Source: Acidimicrobiales bacterium (GTDB lineage: Bacteria > Actinomycetota > Acidimicrobiia > Acidimicrobiales > Iamiaceae). Taken from it: 64,000 bases of DNA. The first letter of the stretch is position 1, and every line of letters begins with the position of its first letter. Position numbers and translations under genes: made by a program. A model generated the notes under the pieces. The model was not told the origin of the DNA, did not search any database, and saw nothing but the letters and a program-made list of their open reading frames with translations. Positions 42,672 through 51,094 of this stretch are shown piece by piece. The stretch is from contig JAUJNP010000003.1 in the NCBI GenBank assembly GCA_030448105.1, positions 62,001 to 126,000 of the forward strand. Direction: 5' to 3'.

Positions 42672-43680
42672 GGGCATCGGCCTCGAACAGTTCTCGCCTC
42701 CTGTCCGTGCCTGGTTCGAGACCTCGTTCCCCGCGCCGACCGACGCCCAGGCAAAGGGTTGGCCGGCCATCGCCGCCGGCGACCACACCCTGATCCTCGC
42801 CCCAACCGGGTCGGGCAAGACCCTGACCGCCTTCCTTTGGGGCATCGACCGCCTGATGACCTCGCCCGTGCCCGAGCGCGAGCGCCGCACCCGCCTGCTC
42901 TACGTGTCGCCACTGCGCGCCCTTGCAGTGGACGTGGAGAAGAACCTGCGGGCACCGCTGCGGGGCATCAGCCTGGCCGCCCAGCGCCTCGGCCAGGCCG
43001 TCCACGAGCCGACCGTCGGCTCCCGAACCGGCGACACCCCCGCCGACGAACGCCGCCGCCTCGTGCGCCACCCGCCCGACGTGCTCATCACCACGCCCGA
43101 GTCGCTCTACCTCATGCTCACGTCCCAGGCGCGCGACACCTTGGGCAACGTGGAAGCGGTCATCGTCGACGAGATTCACGCCCTCGCCGCCACCAAGCGC
43201 GGCGCCCACCTGGCTCTCACCCTGGAGCGGCTCGAGGCCCGCTGCGACCGGCCCCCGCAGCGCATCGGCCTCTCCGCCACCCAGCGGCCGCTGGAGGAGA
43301 TAGCCCGCTTCCTCGGCGGGTTCGGCGACGACCGCCGCCCCCAGCCGGTCACCGTGGTCGACGCCGGGTTGCGCAAGGCCCTGGAGATCGAGGTGGTGGT
43401 GCCGGTCGAGGACATGGGCCAACTCGGTGAGGTGATCGAGGAGCCGGTGAGCGGGCCGGCGGCGGCCGGTCCGGTGCGGCGCAGCATCTGGCCGGCCATG
43501 CACCCGCGCCTCCTCGAGCTGGTGCAGCAGAACCGCTCCACCATCATCTTCGTCAACGCCCGTCGCCTGGCCGAGCGCCTCGCCACCCGCCTCAACGAGC
43601 TCGCCGCCGAGCAGGCCGGGGCCGAGCCGTCCCCCTACACCGGCGCCGAGAGCATGGGCCACCCCCCAGCGTGGGGCAAC

Positions 43681-44009
43681 GCTGCGCAGCCCGCCAGGCG
43701 GAGCAGCCTCGAGGATGACAGCCGGATCGGCGAAGCCGGCGGAGGCGGAGCCGGAGCAAGTGTGACGGCCAGGCGGAGCAGCCCCGAGGATGAGAGCCGG
43801 GTCGGCGAAGCCGGCGGAGCCGAAGCCGAAGCAATTGGGACAGCTGCGCAGCCCGCCAGGCGGAGCAGCCTCGAGGACGAGAGCCGGATCGGCGAAGCCG
43901 GCGGAGGCGAAGCCGAAGCAATTGGTACAGCTGCGCAGCCCGCCAGGCGGAGCAGCCCCAAGCATGAGAGCCGGATCGGCGAAGCCGGCGGAGGCGAAGC
44001 CGAAGCAAT
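43681..44009 (+). repeat. Four-copy in-frame tandem repeat inside lhr
   Basis: Units starting AGGCGGAGCAGCC at 43696, 43771, 43858 and 43945 have periods of 75, 87 and 87 bp, all multiples of three. Each encodes a version of ARRSSLEDESRIGEAGGGEA followed by EAI; the two 87-bp periods also carry a GTAAQP segment. The array interrupts the second RecA-like domain between the strand ending in NELAAEQ and the SHHGSLSKE motif, where I expect other Lhr proteins to have only a short loop. Confidence 0.85.
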
Positions 44010-44112
44010 CGATCTCGTGAAGTCGCATCACGGGTCGCTCTCCAAGGAGCGGCGGCTGGTCATCGAGGACGAGCTGAAGTCGGGGCGGTTGAAGGGGCTG
44101 GTGGCCACCTCG

Positions 44113-44144
<32 letters not shown>

Positions 44145-45862
44145 GGACCTGGTCGTGCAGGTGGAGTCGCCGGGTGCCGTCGCCCGGGGCCTCCAGCGCA
44201 TCGGGCGGGCCGGCCACCAGGTCGGCGCCCCCAGCCGGGGCAAGGTGTTCCCCAAGCACCGGGCCGACCTGGTGGAGGCGGCGGTGGTCGTCGACCGCAT
44301 GCACCGGGGCCTCATCGAACACACTCGCTACCCCCGCAACCCCCTCGACGTCCTCGCCCAGCAGATCGTGGCCATGTGCGCCCTCGACGACTGGACGGTC
44401 GAGGAGCTGGCCGCCCTCGTGCGCCGGGCGGCGAACTTCGAGGGCCTCACCGACGAGGTCCTGGTGTCCGTCCTCGACTGCTGGCGGGGCGTTACCCGTC
44501 CGACGAGTTCGCCGAGCTGCGCCCCCGGCTCGTCTGGGACCGGGTGGCGGGTGTGCTGCGAGCCCGGGCCGGGGCCCAGCGCCTGGCCGTCACCAGCGGC
44601 GGCACCATCCCCGACCGGGGGCTGTTCGGCGTTTCCTGCCCGACGGCACCCGGGTCGGCGAGCTCGACGAGGAGATGGTCTACGAGAGCCGGGTGGGCGA
44701 GACGTTCCTACTCGGCGCGTCGACCTGGCGCATCGAGGACATCACCCACGAGCGGGTGGTGGTGGTGCCGGCCCCGGGCCAGCCCGGGAAGATGCCGTTC
44801 TGGCACGGCGACGGTCCCGGTCGACCCCTCGAGCTGGGTCGGGCGGTGGGCGAGTTCGTGCGCACGGTGCGGGCCCTGCCGCCGGCCGAGGCCCAGGCCC
44901 GGCTGGAGGCCGACCACGACCTCGATCCCTCCGCCGCCCGCAACCTGCTGGGCTACCTGGAGGAGCAGGCCACCTCGGGCGGGGCGGTGCCCGACGACCG
45001 CACCATCGTGGTCGAGCGCTTCCGCGACGAGATCGGCGACTGGCGGGTGTGCGTGCTGTCACCGTTCGGCGCCCAGGTGCACGCGCCGTGGGCCATGGCC
45101 CTGCAGGCCCGCCTGGCCGAGCGCTGGGGCCTCGAGGTGGAGTTGATGTGGAGCGACGACGGCATCGTGTTGCGCCTCCCCGAAGCGGTCGACGAGCTGC
45201 CCCTCGACGAGCTGATGATCGACCCCGACGAGATCGACGAGATCGTCATCTCGCGCCTGCCGTCCACGGCGATGTTCGCCTCCCGCTTCCGGGAGTGCGC
45301 GGCCCGGGCACTGCTCCTGCCCCGCCGCCGTCCGGATCGCCGCACACCGCTGTGGCAGCAGCGCCAGAAGGCGGCCGACCTCCTGTCGGTGGCCGGCAAG
45401 TACCCGACGTTCCCCATCCTCCTCGAGGCCACCCGCGAGTGCGTGAACGACGTCTTCGACCTGCCCGCCCTGCGCGAGGTGCTCCGCGACCTGCGCAGCC
45501 GCAAGGTGCGCATGGTGGCGGTCGACACCCCCCGGGCGTCCCCCTTCGCCCAGTCGCTCCTGTTCGGCTGGATCGCCGTCTACATGTACGAGGGCGACGC
45601 CCCCCTCGCCGAGCGCCGGGCCGCCGCCCTCGCCCTCGACCGTGACCTGCTCCGGGAGCTGCTCGGCGCCGAGGAGCTGCGCGAGCTGATCGACCCGCTG
45701 GTGCTGGCCGAGCTCGAGCTGGAGCTGCAGCGCCTCACCGACGACCGCCGGGCCCGCGACCCCGACGAGCTGGCCGACCTGCTCCGTCTCCTCGGCCCCC
45801 TCACCGAAGCCGAGCTGACCGCCCGATCAGCTCCGCCCGCCTCCCCCCGCCTGTCCACAGCT

Positions 45863-45923
45863 GAAATTGGCGCGATTCACCCTGCTGGAGCAGGTGAATC
45901 GCGCCAAGAAGCGGTGGGGGCGG
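45863..45923 (+). repeat. Palindromic dispersed repeat, copy C (translated within lhr)
   Basis: 15-bp perfect inverted arms TTGGCGCGATTCACC at 45867-45881 and 45893-45907, with an inner TGCT/AGCA pair, give a near-perfect 41-bp palindrome. Flanks GAAATTGGCGCGAT and GCGCCAAGAAGCGGTGGGGG match the copy at 20965-21024. It is read in frame as AEIGAIHPAGAGESRQEAVG between two conserved Lhr segments. Confidence 0.8.
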
Positions 45924-47676
45924 AGGTGGGGCCAGCGATAGTGGCGGGGTGGGTGGATCAGCTCGTGCGGGAGCGGCGGGCCATCCGGGTGGCGATGGCG
46001 GGCGAGGAGCGGGTCGCCGCCGCCGAGGACGCCGCCCGCCTCCGCGACGCCTTGGGGTGTGCGCTGCCTCTCGGCCTGCCCACCGCATTCACCGATCCCG
46101 TCGACCGGCCCCTGATCGACCTGGTGGCCCGCCACGCCCGCACGTCCGGCCCCTTCCTCACCGGGCAGGTCGCCGCCCGGCTCGGCCTGGCGCCGGAGCG
46201 GGCGCGGGAGGCCCTGGAGGCCTTGGAGGTCGAGGGCCGCGTGGTGCGCGGCGAGTTCCGGCCCGACGGCGTGGAGCGGGAGTGGTGCGACGACGACGTG
46301 CTGCGCCAGCTCCGGCGCCGGTCGTTGTCGGCCCTGCGCCGCGAGGTGGAGCCGGTGGACCCGACCGTGCTGGGCCGGTTCCTGCCGCAGTGGCAGGGAG
46401 TGGGCCTGCCGCGGCGGGGTCTCGACGGGCTGGTGGAGGTGCTCGGGCTCCTCCAGGGGGCGCCCCTGGTGGCGTCGGTCCTCGAGGCCGACCTGCTCCC
46501 GGCCCGGCTCACGGCGTACCGCCCGGCCGACCTCGACGCCCTCTGCACCGCCGGCGAGCTGGTGTGGGTGGGGGCGGGCGCGCTCGGCGCGACCGACGGC
46601 CGGCTCCGGCTGCTCTTCCGCGACCAGGTGAGCCTGCTCCTCCCCACCGAGGGCGACGCCGTCGCGGTGGCTGACGGTGACCTGCACCAGGCCCTCAGGC
46701 GACATCTCGGCGAGCGGGGGGCGTCGTTCTGGCCCGAGCTGGTGCGGGCGGTCTCCACCGCCGAGCTGCCCTACGACGACGCCTCGGTGCTCGACGCCCT
46801 CTGGGACCTGGTGTGGGCGGGCGAGGTCACCAACGACACCCTGGCCCCGCTGCGGGCCCGGGTGGCGGGCCGCCCCCGCCGGGCCGGCCCCGCCCCCGCA
46901 CGCGCCCGACCGGGCCGCCCCCGACTGGCGCGGCTGTCGCGCCTCGGACCGCCGGCAGGGGCGGGAAGGTGGTCGCTGGTGGCCACGCTCCGGGAACCGG
47001 TGACGCCCACCGAGGCCAGCCACGCCCGCGCCCTGCAGCTGCTCGAGCGCTACGGCGTGCTCACCCGGGAGGCGGCCCTGGGCGAGGGCACCGAGGGCGG
47101 CTTCGCCGGCGTCTACCCCGTGCTCAAGGCCTTGGAGGACCAGGGCCGGGTGCGGCGCGGGTACTTCGTGGCCGGGCTCGGAGCCGCCCAGTTCGCTCTC
47201 CCCGGCGCGGTGGACCGGCTGCGGGCGGCCCGCACTGGTGAGCAGGGCGACGCGGGCGACCTGGCGGGGGGGTCCCGGCCGCTGGTGCTGGCCGCCACCG
47301 ACCCGGCGTCCCCCTACGGCGCCGCCCTGCCCTGGCCCGAGGGCCCCACCGCGCCCGGCCCGGCGGGGGAGCGGGCCGGTCGACCCGGGCGCACCGCGGG
47401 CGCTCACGTGGTGCTGGCCGACGGTGCCCTGCTCGCCTACCTGGAGCGGGGCGGGCGCAGCGTCCTCACCTTCCCGGCGGCGGGCGAGCACCCCGGCTGG
47501 GTGGAGAGCCTCGTGGCCCTGGTGAAGGACGGCCGCTACCGGTCGCTCGAGATCACCCGGGTGGACGGTGTGCCCGTCCGCGAGTCGCCCCTCGCCGGCG
47601 ACCTGCGGGCGGCCGGCTTCGCCGAGGGCTACAAGGGCCTTGTGCACCGCGAGCGCGCCCGGGGTAGGTCGGACCC

Positions 47677-47922
47677 ATGAGCGACGAGCAGTGGTACTGG
47701 AGCCTCACCGCCGGCCGGGCCGTCCCCGCCTCGGAGCGGGGCCCGGCCGACGATGTGCTGGGCCCCTACGCCTCGCGGGAGGAGGCCGAGCGCTGGAAGG
47801 AGCGGGTCGAGGCCCGCAACGACTCGTGGGACGACGCCGACCGCGAATGGGAGGGCGAGGACCCGGACGACGCCACCGACGACGTCGCTCCGGGCGAGAG
47901 CGCCGGCCACAGCCCCACCTGA
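47677..47922 (+). CDS. Small acidic hypothetical protein (81 aa)
   Basis: Hydrophilic protein with Trp-rich start (MSDEQWYWSLTAGRAVPASE) and DDVLGPYASREEAERWKERV, then a strongly acidic tail (DDADREWEGEDPDDATDD). Short SPOR-like or YASREEAE-type proteins of this kind are common in actinobacteria; I cannot assign a function. The ATG overlaps the lhr TGA (ATGA), so it is translationally coupled to the helicase, and no separate promoter is visible. A strong palindrome follows 15 bp past its stop. Confidence 0.75.
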   Translation: MSDEQWYWSLTAGRAVPASERGPADDVLGPYASREEAERWKERVEARNDSWDDADREWEGEDPDDATDDVAPGESAGHSPT

Positions 47923-47936
47923 GCGGGTGTCCGCCC

Positions 47937-47986
47937 GTTCCACCTCGCGCCGAAGGTAGGGCTGCCACTTTCGGCGCGACGTGGAA
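47937..47986. terminator. 18-bp-arm palindrome between convergent genes
   Basis: GTTCCACCTCGCGCCGAA (47937-47954) and TTCGGCGCGACGTGGAAC (47969-47986) pair at 17 of 18 positions around a 14-nt loop. It lies in the 138-bp gap between the small acidic gene and the convergent FAD gene, the position expected for a bidirectional terminator. It could also be a member of a REP-like family. The rest of the gap shows nothing else. Confidence 0.55.
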
Positions 47987-48060
47987 CCGAGCGAGATGCA
48001 CTCGAGAGCGCGGGCCCGTGGGCACGCCACTGGCCGGCCCGACGCATCCGCGGACAGGGG

Positions 48061-49239
48061 TCAGGTGGCGACCCGTTGCCCTGCCTCGTGGGCAACCACC
48101 GGCGGGGGGCGCCACGCCACTGCCGCGGCGGCGGCCTGGACGGCACTGGCCACCGCCACCTCGGACAGCAGGCCGGGCGCGGCCACGGCGTCGCCGGCGA
48201 GGAACACGCCGCCGCCACGGTCCACCGCCGGCCGGTCCCGCCACGTGGTTCCCGGCGGGTCGAGGGCGCCGCTGGCGTCGGTGACCGCCGACCGGCGCCG
48301 CCACACCTCCCGGGCCCGCCAACCCGGCCAGGTCACGTCGAGGAGGCATTCGATGCGGGCGACGCCCTCGGCGAGGGTCTCGTCGGGGCGCAGGCCGATC
48401 TGGGCCTGGAGCAGCTCGTGACCAGCGGCGGCCAGGGTGGGATCGGGCCGGGAGAAGCACTCCACCCAACCGCTCTGGTCGAGGTCGCTCACCACGAACG
48501 GGCCGCGCGGCCGGCCGCGCCGCAACCCCACGTCGAGCACCGCGGTGCGGGTGCCCTCCCACACCAGCGCGTCGTCATCCAGGAGTCGACGGGCCGCCCG
48601 CAGCGGGACGGCGGCGATCACGGGCGGCGCCGGCAGGACGTCGACGTGGTTGCCCGTGCGGATCTCCACGCCGAGCTGTCGGGCCCGGGCCGCCAGGCGA
48701 TCGACCAGGGTGGCCCATCCGCCGGGGAGGTAGCGGGTGTGGGGCGGCAGCTTCGTGGCCCGCATCAGCCGCTCGTGCACGAAGGCGGCCGACAGTCGCC
48801 CCGGGTCGTGGTCGAAGCTGAACACGCCCGCCGCCCGGCAGAGCCGCTCGGCCACCTCGGACCCGACCTGGTCGGTGTACCAACGGCGGGCGTCCACGTC
48901 GATCGGCGCGGAGCGGCGGCGCAGGCGCACGAGCGCGGCCGCCATCCCCATGGGCGGCAGGCGACGGGAGCGGCCGTCCACCCTGAAGCGCACGGTCGCG
49001 CTGCGCACCCGGGCCGCCGGCTCGGCCAGCCCCCTCGCCTGCAGCCACGCCCACAGCCCGCCGTCGTCGTAGACCACGTGGGGGCCGAGGTTGACCCGGA
49101 ACCGGCCGGTGCTCGACCGGGCCCGGCCGCCGAGCAGCTCGCTGCCCTCGCGGAGGCGGACCCGCCGGCCCGCCTCGGCGCACTCGATGGCGGCCACGAG
49201 GCCCGCGAGGCCGCCGCCCACGATGGTGATGTCGTCCAT
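48061..49239 (-). CDS. FAD-dependent oxidoreductase (phytoene desaturase/amine oxidase-like)
   Basis: 392-residue flavoprotein with MDDITIVGGGLAGLVAAIEC and VRLREGSELLGGRARSSTGR forming the dinucleotide site. NLGPHVVYDDGGLWAWLQAR follows, and the C-terminal FAD contact is GGVFLAGDAVAAPGLLSEVA. The general class is secure (carotenoid desaturase/MAO superfamily). No carotenoid genes are nearby, so the substrate is unknown. It is divergent from the ECF sigma gene across a 52-bp gap containing GGAACC palindromes, which suggests sigma-dependent control. Confidence 0.85.
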   Translation of the reverse strand: MDDITIVGGGLAGLVAAIECAEAGRRVRLREGSELLGGRARSSTGRFRVNLGPHVVYDDGGLWAWLQARGLAEPAARVRSATVRFRVDGRSRRLPPMGMAAALVRLRRRSAPIDVDARRWYTDQVGSEVAERLCRAAGVFSFDHDPGRLSAAFVHERLMRATKLPPHTRYLPGGWATLVDRLAARARQLGVEIRTGNHVDVLPAPPVIAAVPLRAARRLLDDDALVWEGTRTAVLDVGLRRGRPRGPFVVSDLDQSGWVECFSRPDPTLAAAGHELLQAQIGLRPDETLAEGVARIECLLDVTWPGWRAREVWRRRSAVTDASGALDPPGTTWRDRPAVDRGGGVFLAGDAVAAPGLLSEVAVASAVQAAAAAVAWRPPPVVAHEAGQRVAT

Positions 49240-49256
49240 GGCCCCTGGAGGGATCG

Positions 49257-49291
49257 GGAACCCCGGGGGGTTCCTGCTACCTCTAGGAACC
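49257..49291. promoter_or_regulatory. GGAACC cluster in FAD oxidoreductase/ECF sigma divergent promoter
   Basis: GGAACCC-CGGG-GGGTTCC (49257-49274) is a perfect palindrome, and a third GGAACC lies at 49286-49291 just before the sigma GTG. GGAAC is the common -35 core of ECF sigma factors, so the cluster may provide ECF-dependent promoters in both directions. Confidence 0.4.
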
Positions 49292-49804
49292 GTGGAGGAC
49301 CTGGTGGTCGCCGCCCGCGGCGGGGACACCAGCGCCATGAGCGCGCTGGTGGGCGCCCTGGCGACCCGGCTCGGGCCGGTGTGCGGCGCCATCGCCCTCG
49401 ACGACGGCGACGACGCCCTCCAGGAGGCCCTGATCGTGGTGCTGCGCAACCTTGGCGACCTGCGGGAGCCGGCGGCGGTGGTGGGCTGGGCCCGGCGCAT
49501 CGCCGTCCGGGAGGCGGTCCGGGTGGCCGCCCGCCGCTCGCGCTCGGTGCTGGTGGCCGACGTCGGCGACCGCCCGCCCCGCGCGCCCGGCCTGCCCGGC
49601 GGGGAGGCCGACGTGGACCTCGGCCTCGACGTGCGGGCCACCCTCGCCGCGCTCGCCCCCGAGCACCGGGCCGTGCTCGCTCTACGTCACCTCGAGGGGC
49701 TGTCCGAGGACGAGGCGGCGGAGGTGCTGCGGGTGGCGCCGGGCACGGTGAAGTCGAGGTCGGCCCGGGCCAAGGTGGCCTTCCGGAGGCGGTGGACGGC
49801 GTGA
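49292..49804 (+). CDS. ECF-type RNA polymerase sigma factor
   Basis: 170-residue sigma-70 family protein. Region 2 is DDALQEALIVVLRNLGDLRE with WARRIAVREAVRVAAR (the R-R/I-A pattern near residue 69). Region 4 is LAPEHRAVLALRHLEGLSED-EAAEVLRVAPGTVKSRSARA (near residues 115-155). There is no region 1.1 or 3, as expected for ECF. No anti-sigma gene is visible nearby; the next gene, an SRPBCC protein, overlaps by 4 bp. TACCTC lies 8 nt before the GTG. It likely drives the following DNA-repair and redox genes. Confidence 0.9.
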   Translation: MEDLVVAARGGDTSAMSALVGALATRLGPVCGAIALDDGDDALQEALIVVLRNLGDLREPAAVVGWARRIAVREAVRVAARRSRSVLVADVGDRPPRAPGLPGGEADVDLGLDVRATLAALAPEHRAVLALRHLEGLSEDEAAEVLRVAPGTVKSRSARAKVAFRRRWTA

Positions 49805-50301
49805 GCACCCCCTCGCCCGCCCGGTGGCCCGTGGCCGAGCTCGACCCCATCCGCCGCCTCGACGTGCTCGCCGCCGCCCTGCCCGGCGTCGTCGTCCAGC
49901 ACACGGTGCTCGACGCCCCCTTCGCCGAGGTGTGGCCCTTCCTCACCGACTTCGAGCGCAGCGTGCCCAGCTTCGACTCCAGCGTCCGGCGGGTGGTGGT
50001 GCGGTCGCGCACCGATGCCCACGTACGCCTCACCGCGTGGTCCTTCCCGGGGTTGCCCGGCCTGCGCTTCGAGGTGGACGTGGAGCCCGGGTTCTGCTGG
50101 ATGCGCTCGCGCTGGCGGGTCTACGTGGTCGGCATGGCGGCCGTGCCCGACGGGGCGCGCACCCGGGTCGCCCACCTCGAGGGCTCCGCCCTGCCCGGCG
50201 CCCGGCTGCTGCGGTGGTTCGTGGCGCGCGAGGTGGCCAGCGACGTGGCGGGGATGCACCGGATCCTCGACCGCCAGACTGGAGGGCATGCCGGAGGGTG
50301 A
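49801..50301 (+). CDS. SRPBCC-family protein
   Basis: 166-residue START/Bet v1-like fold protein. The opening strand-turn VVQHTVLDAPFAEVWPFLTD (near residue 31) and TAWSFPGLPGLRFEVDVEPG are characteristic, and the last helix reads LLRWFVAREVASDVAGMHRI. Members bind hydrophobic ligands or act as cyclases; none is evident here. The GTG overlaps the sigma stop (GTGA), and the end overlaps the Nei gene by 14 bp. This arrangement puts it between a stress sigma factor and a DNA glycosylase. Confidence 0.85.
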   Translation: MSTPSPARWPVAELDPIRRLDVLAAALPGVVVQHTVLDAPFAEVWPFLTDFERSVPSFDSSVRRVVVRSRTDAHVRLTAWSFPGLPGLRFEVDVEPGFCWMRSRWRVYVVGMAAVPDGARTRVAHLEGSALPGARLLRWFVAREVASDVAGMHRILDRQTGGHAGG

Positions 50302-51094
50302 CACCATCCACCGCAGCGCCGCCCGGCTCCGCCCGGCGCTGGCGGGCCGGACCCTCCTGGCCTTCGAGGCGGTGCGGCTCCGGGGGGACCCGCCCCGGGC
50401 CGGCACCCGCATCGACGAGGTGGAGGCGGTCGGCAAGCACCTGCTCGTCCACTTCGCCGACGGCCTGACCCTCCAGACCCATCTCCGCATGACCGGGTCG
50501 TGGCACCTGTACCGCACCGGGGAGACGTGGCGGAAGCCCCGCCACCTGGCCCGGGTCCGCCTGCAGGTGGAGGGCTGGGAGGCGGTCTGCTTCGCCGCGC
50601 CGGTTGTCCGCACCTACCGGCGGGACGCGCCCGGCGGGCCCCTCGGGCGCGACAGTGACCCGGGCGCCCACCTGGGGCCGGACCTGTGCCGGGCCGACCT
50701 CACCGCCGCCGACCTCGAGGAATGCGTGGCTCGGATGCTCACGTGCGCCGGCCCCCACGAGCAGGTCGGCGTCGTGCTGCTCGACCAGCGTGTGGCGTGC
50801 GGCGTCGGCAACGTCTACAAGTCCGAGGTGCTCTTCGCCTGCGGCGTGGACCCCTTCACCCCAGTCAGCGACCTCGACAACGCCACCCGCCGCCGGCTCA
50901 TCGCCACCGCGTCGCGCCTGCTGCGGGCCAACCTCGGCGCCGGGCCGCGGGAGACCGTCGCCGGTGGCGTCGCCGTCTACGGGCGGGCCCGCCGGCCGTG
51001 CCCGCGCTGTGGCGCCACCATCCGCATGACCCACCAGGGCGAGCACGCCCGCAGCACCTACTGGTGCCCCTCCTGCCAGCCCGGCCGGCCGTGA
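50288..51094 (+). CDS. Fpg/Nei-family DNA glycosylase/AP lyase
   Basis: 268-residue base-excision glycosylase of the Nei2 type: it starts MPEGDTIHRSAARLRPALAG, with the catalytic Pro2 and Glu3 exposed after Met removal. VEAVGKHLLVHFADGLTLQT holds the conserved Lys, LLDQRVACGVGNVYKSEVLF is the helix-two-turn-helix, and the zinc finger is CPRCGATIRMTHQGEHARST-YWCPSC with four Cys. It removes oxidised pyrimidines. The operon position behind an ECF sigma gene suggests induction by oxidative stress. The ATG overlaps the SRPBCC frame. Confidence 0.95.
   Translation: MPEGDTIHRSAARLRPALAGRTLLAFEAVRLRGDPPRAGTRIDEVEAVGKHLLVHFADGLTLQTHLRMTGSWHLYRTGETWRKPRHLARVRLQVEGWEAVCFAAPVVRTYRRDAPGGPLGRDSDPGAHLGPDLCRADLTAADLEECVARMLTCAGPHEQVGVVLLDQRVACGVGNVYKSEVLFACGVDPFTPVSDLDNATRRRLIATASRLLRANLGAGPRETVAGGVAVYGRARRPCPRCGATIRMTHQGEHARSTYWCPSCQPGRP

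Noticed and set aside
43681-44009. CRISPR-like array because of four regular repeats
   Set aside because: Units are 75-87 bp, contiguous without unique spacers, translated in frame within a helicase, and no cas gene is present.
45852-45860. Single TGTCCACAG resembling a DnaA box as a replication origin
   Set aside because: One imperfect site, no cluster, no dnaA/dnaN and it lies inside a conserved coding frame.
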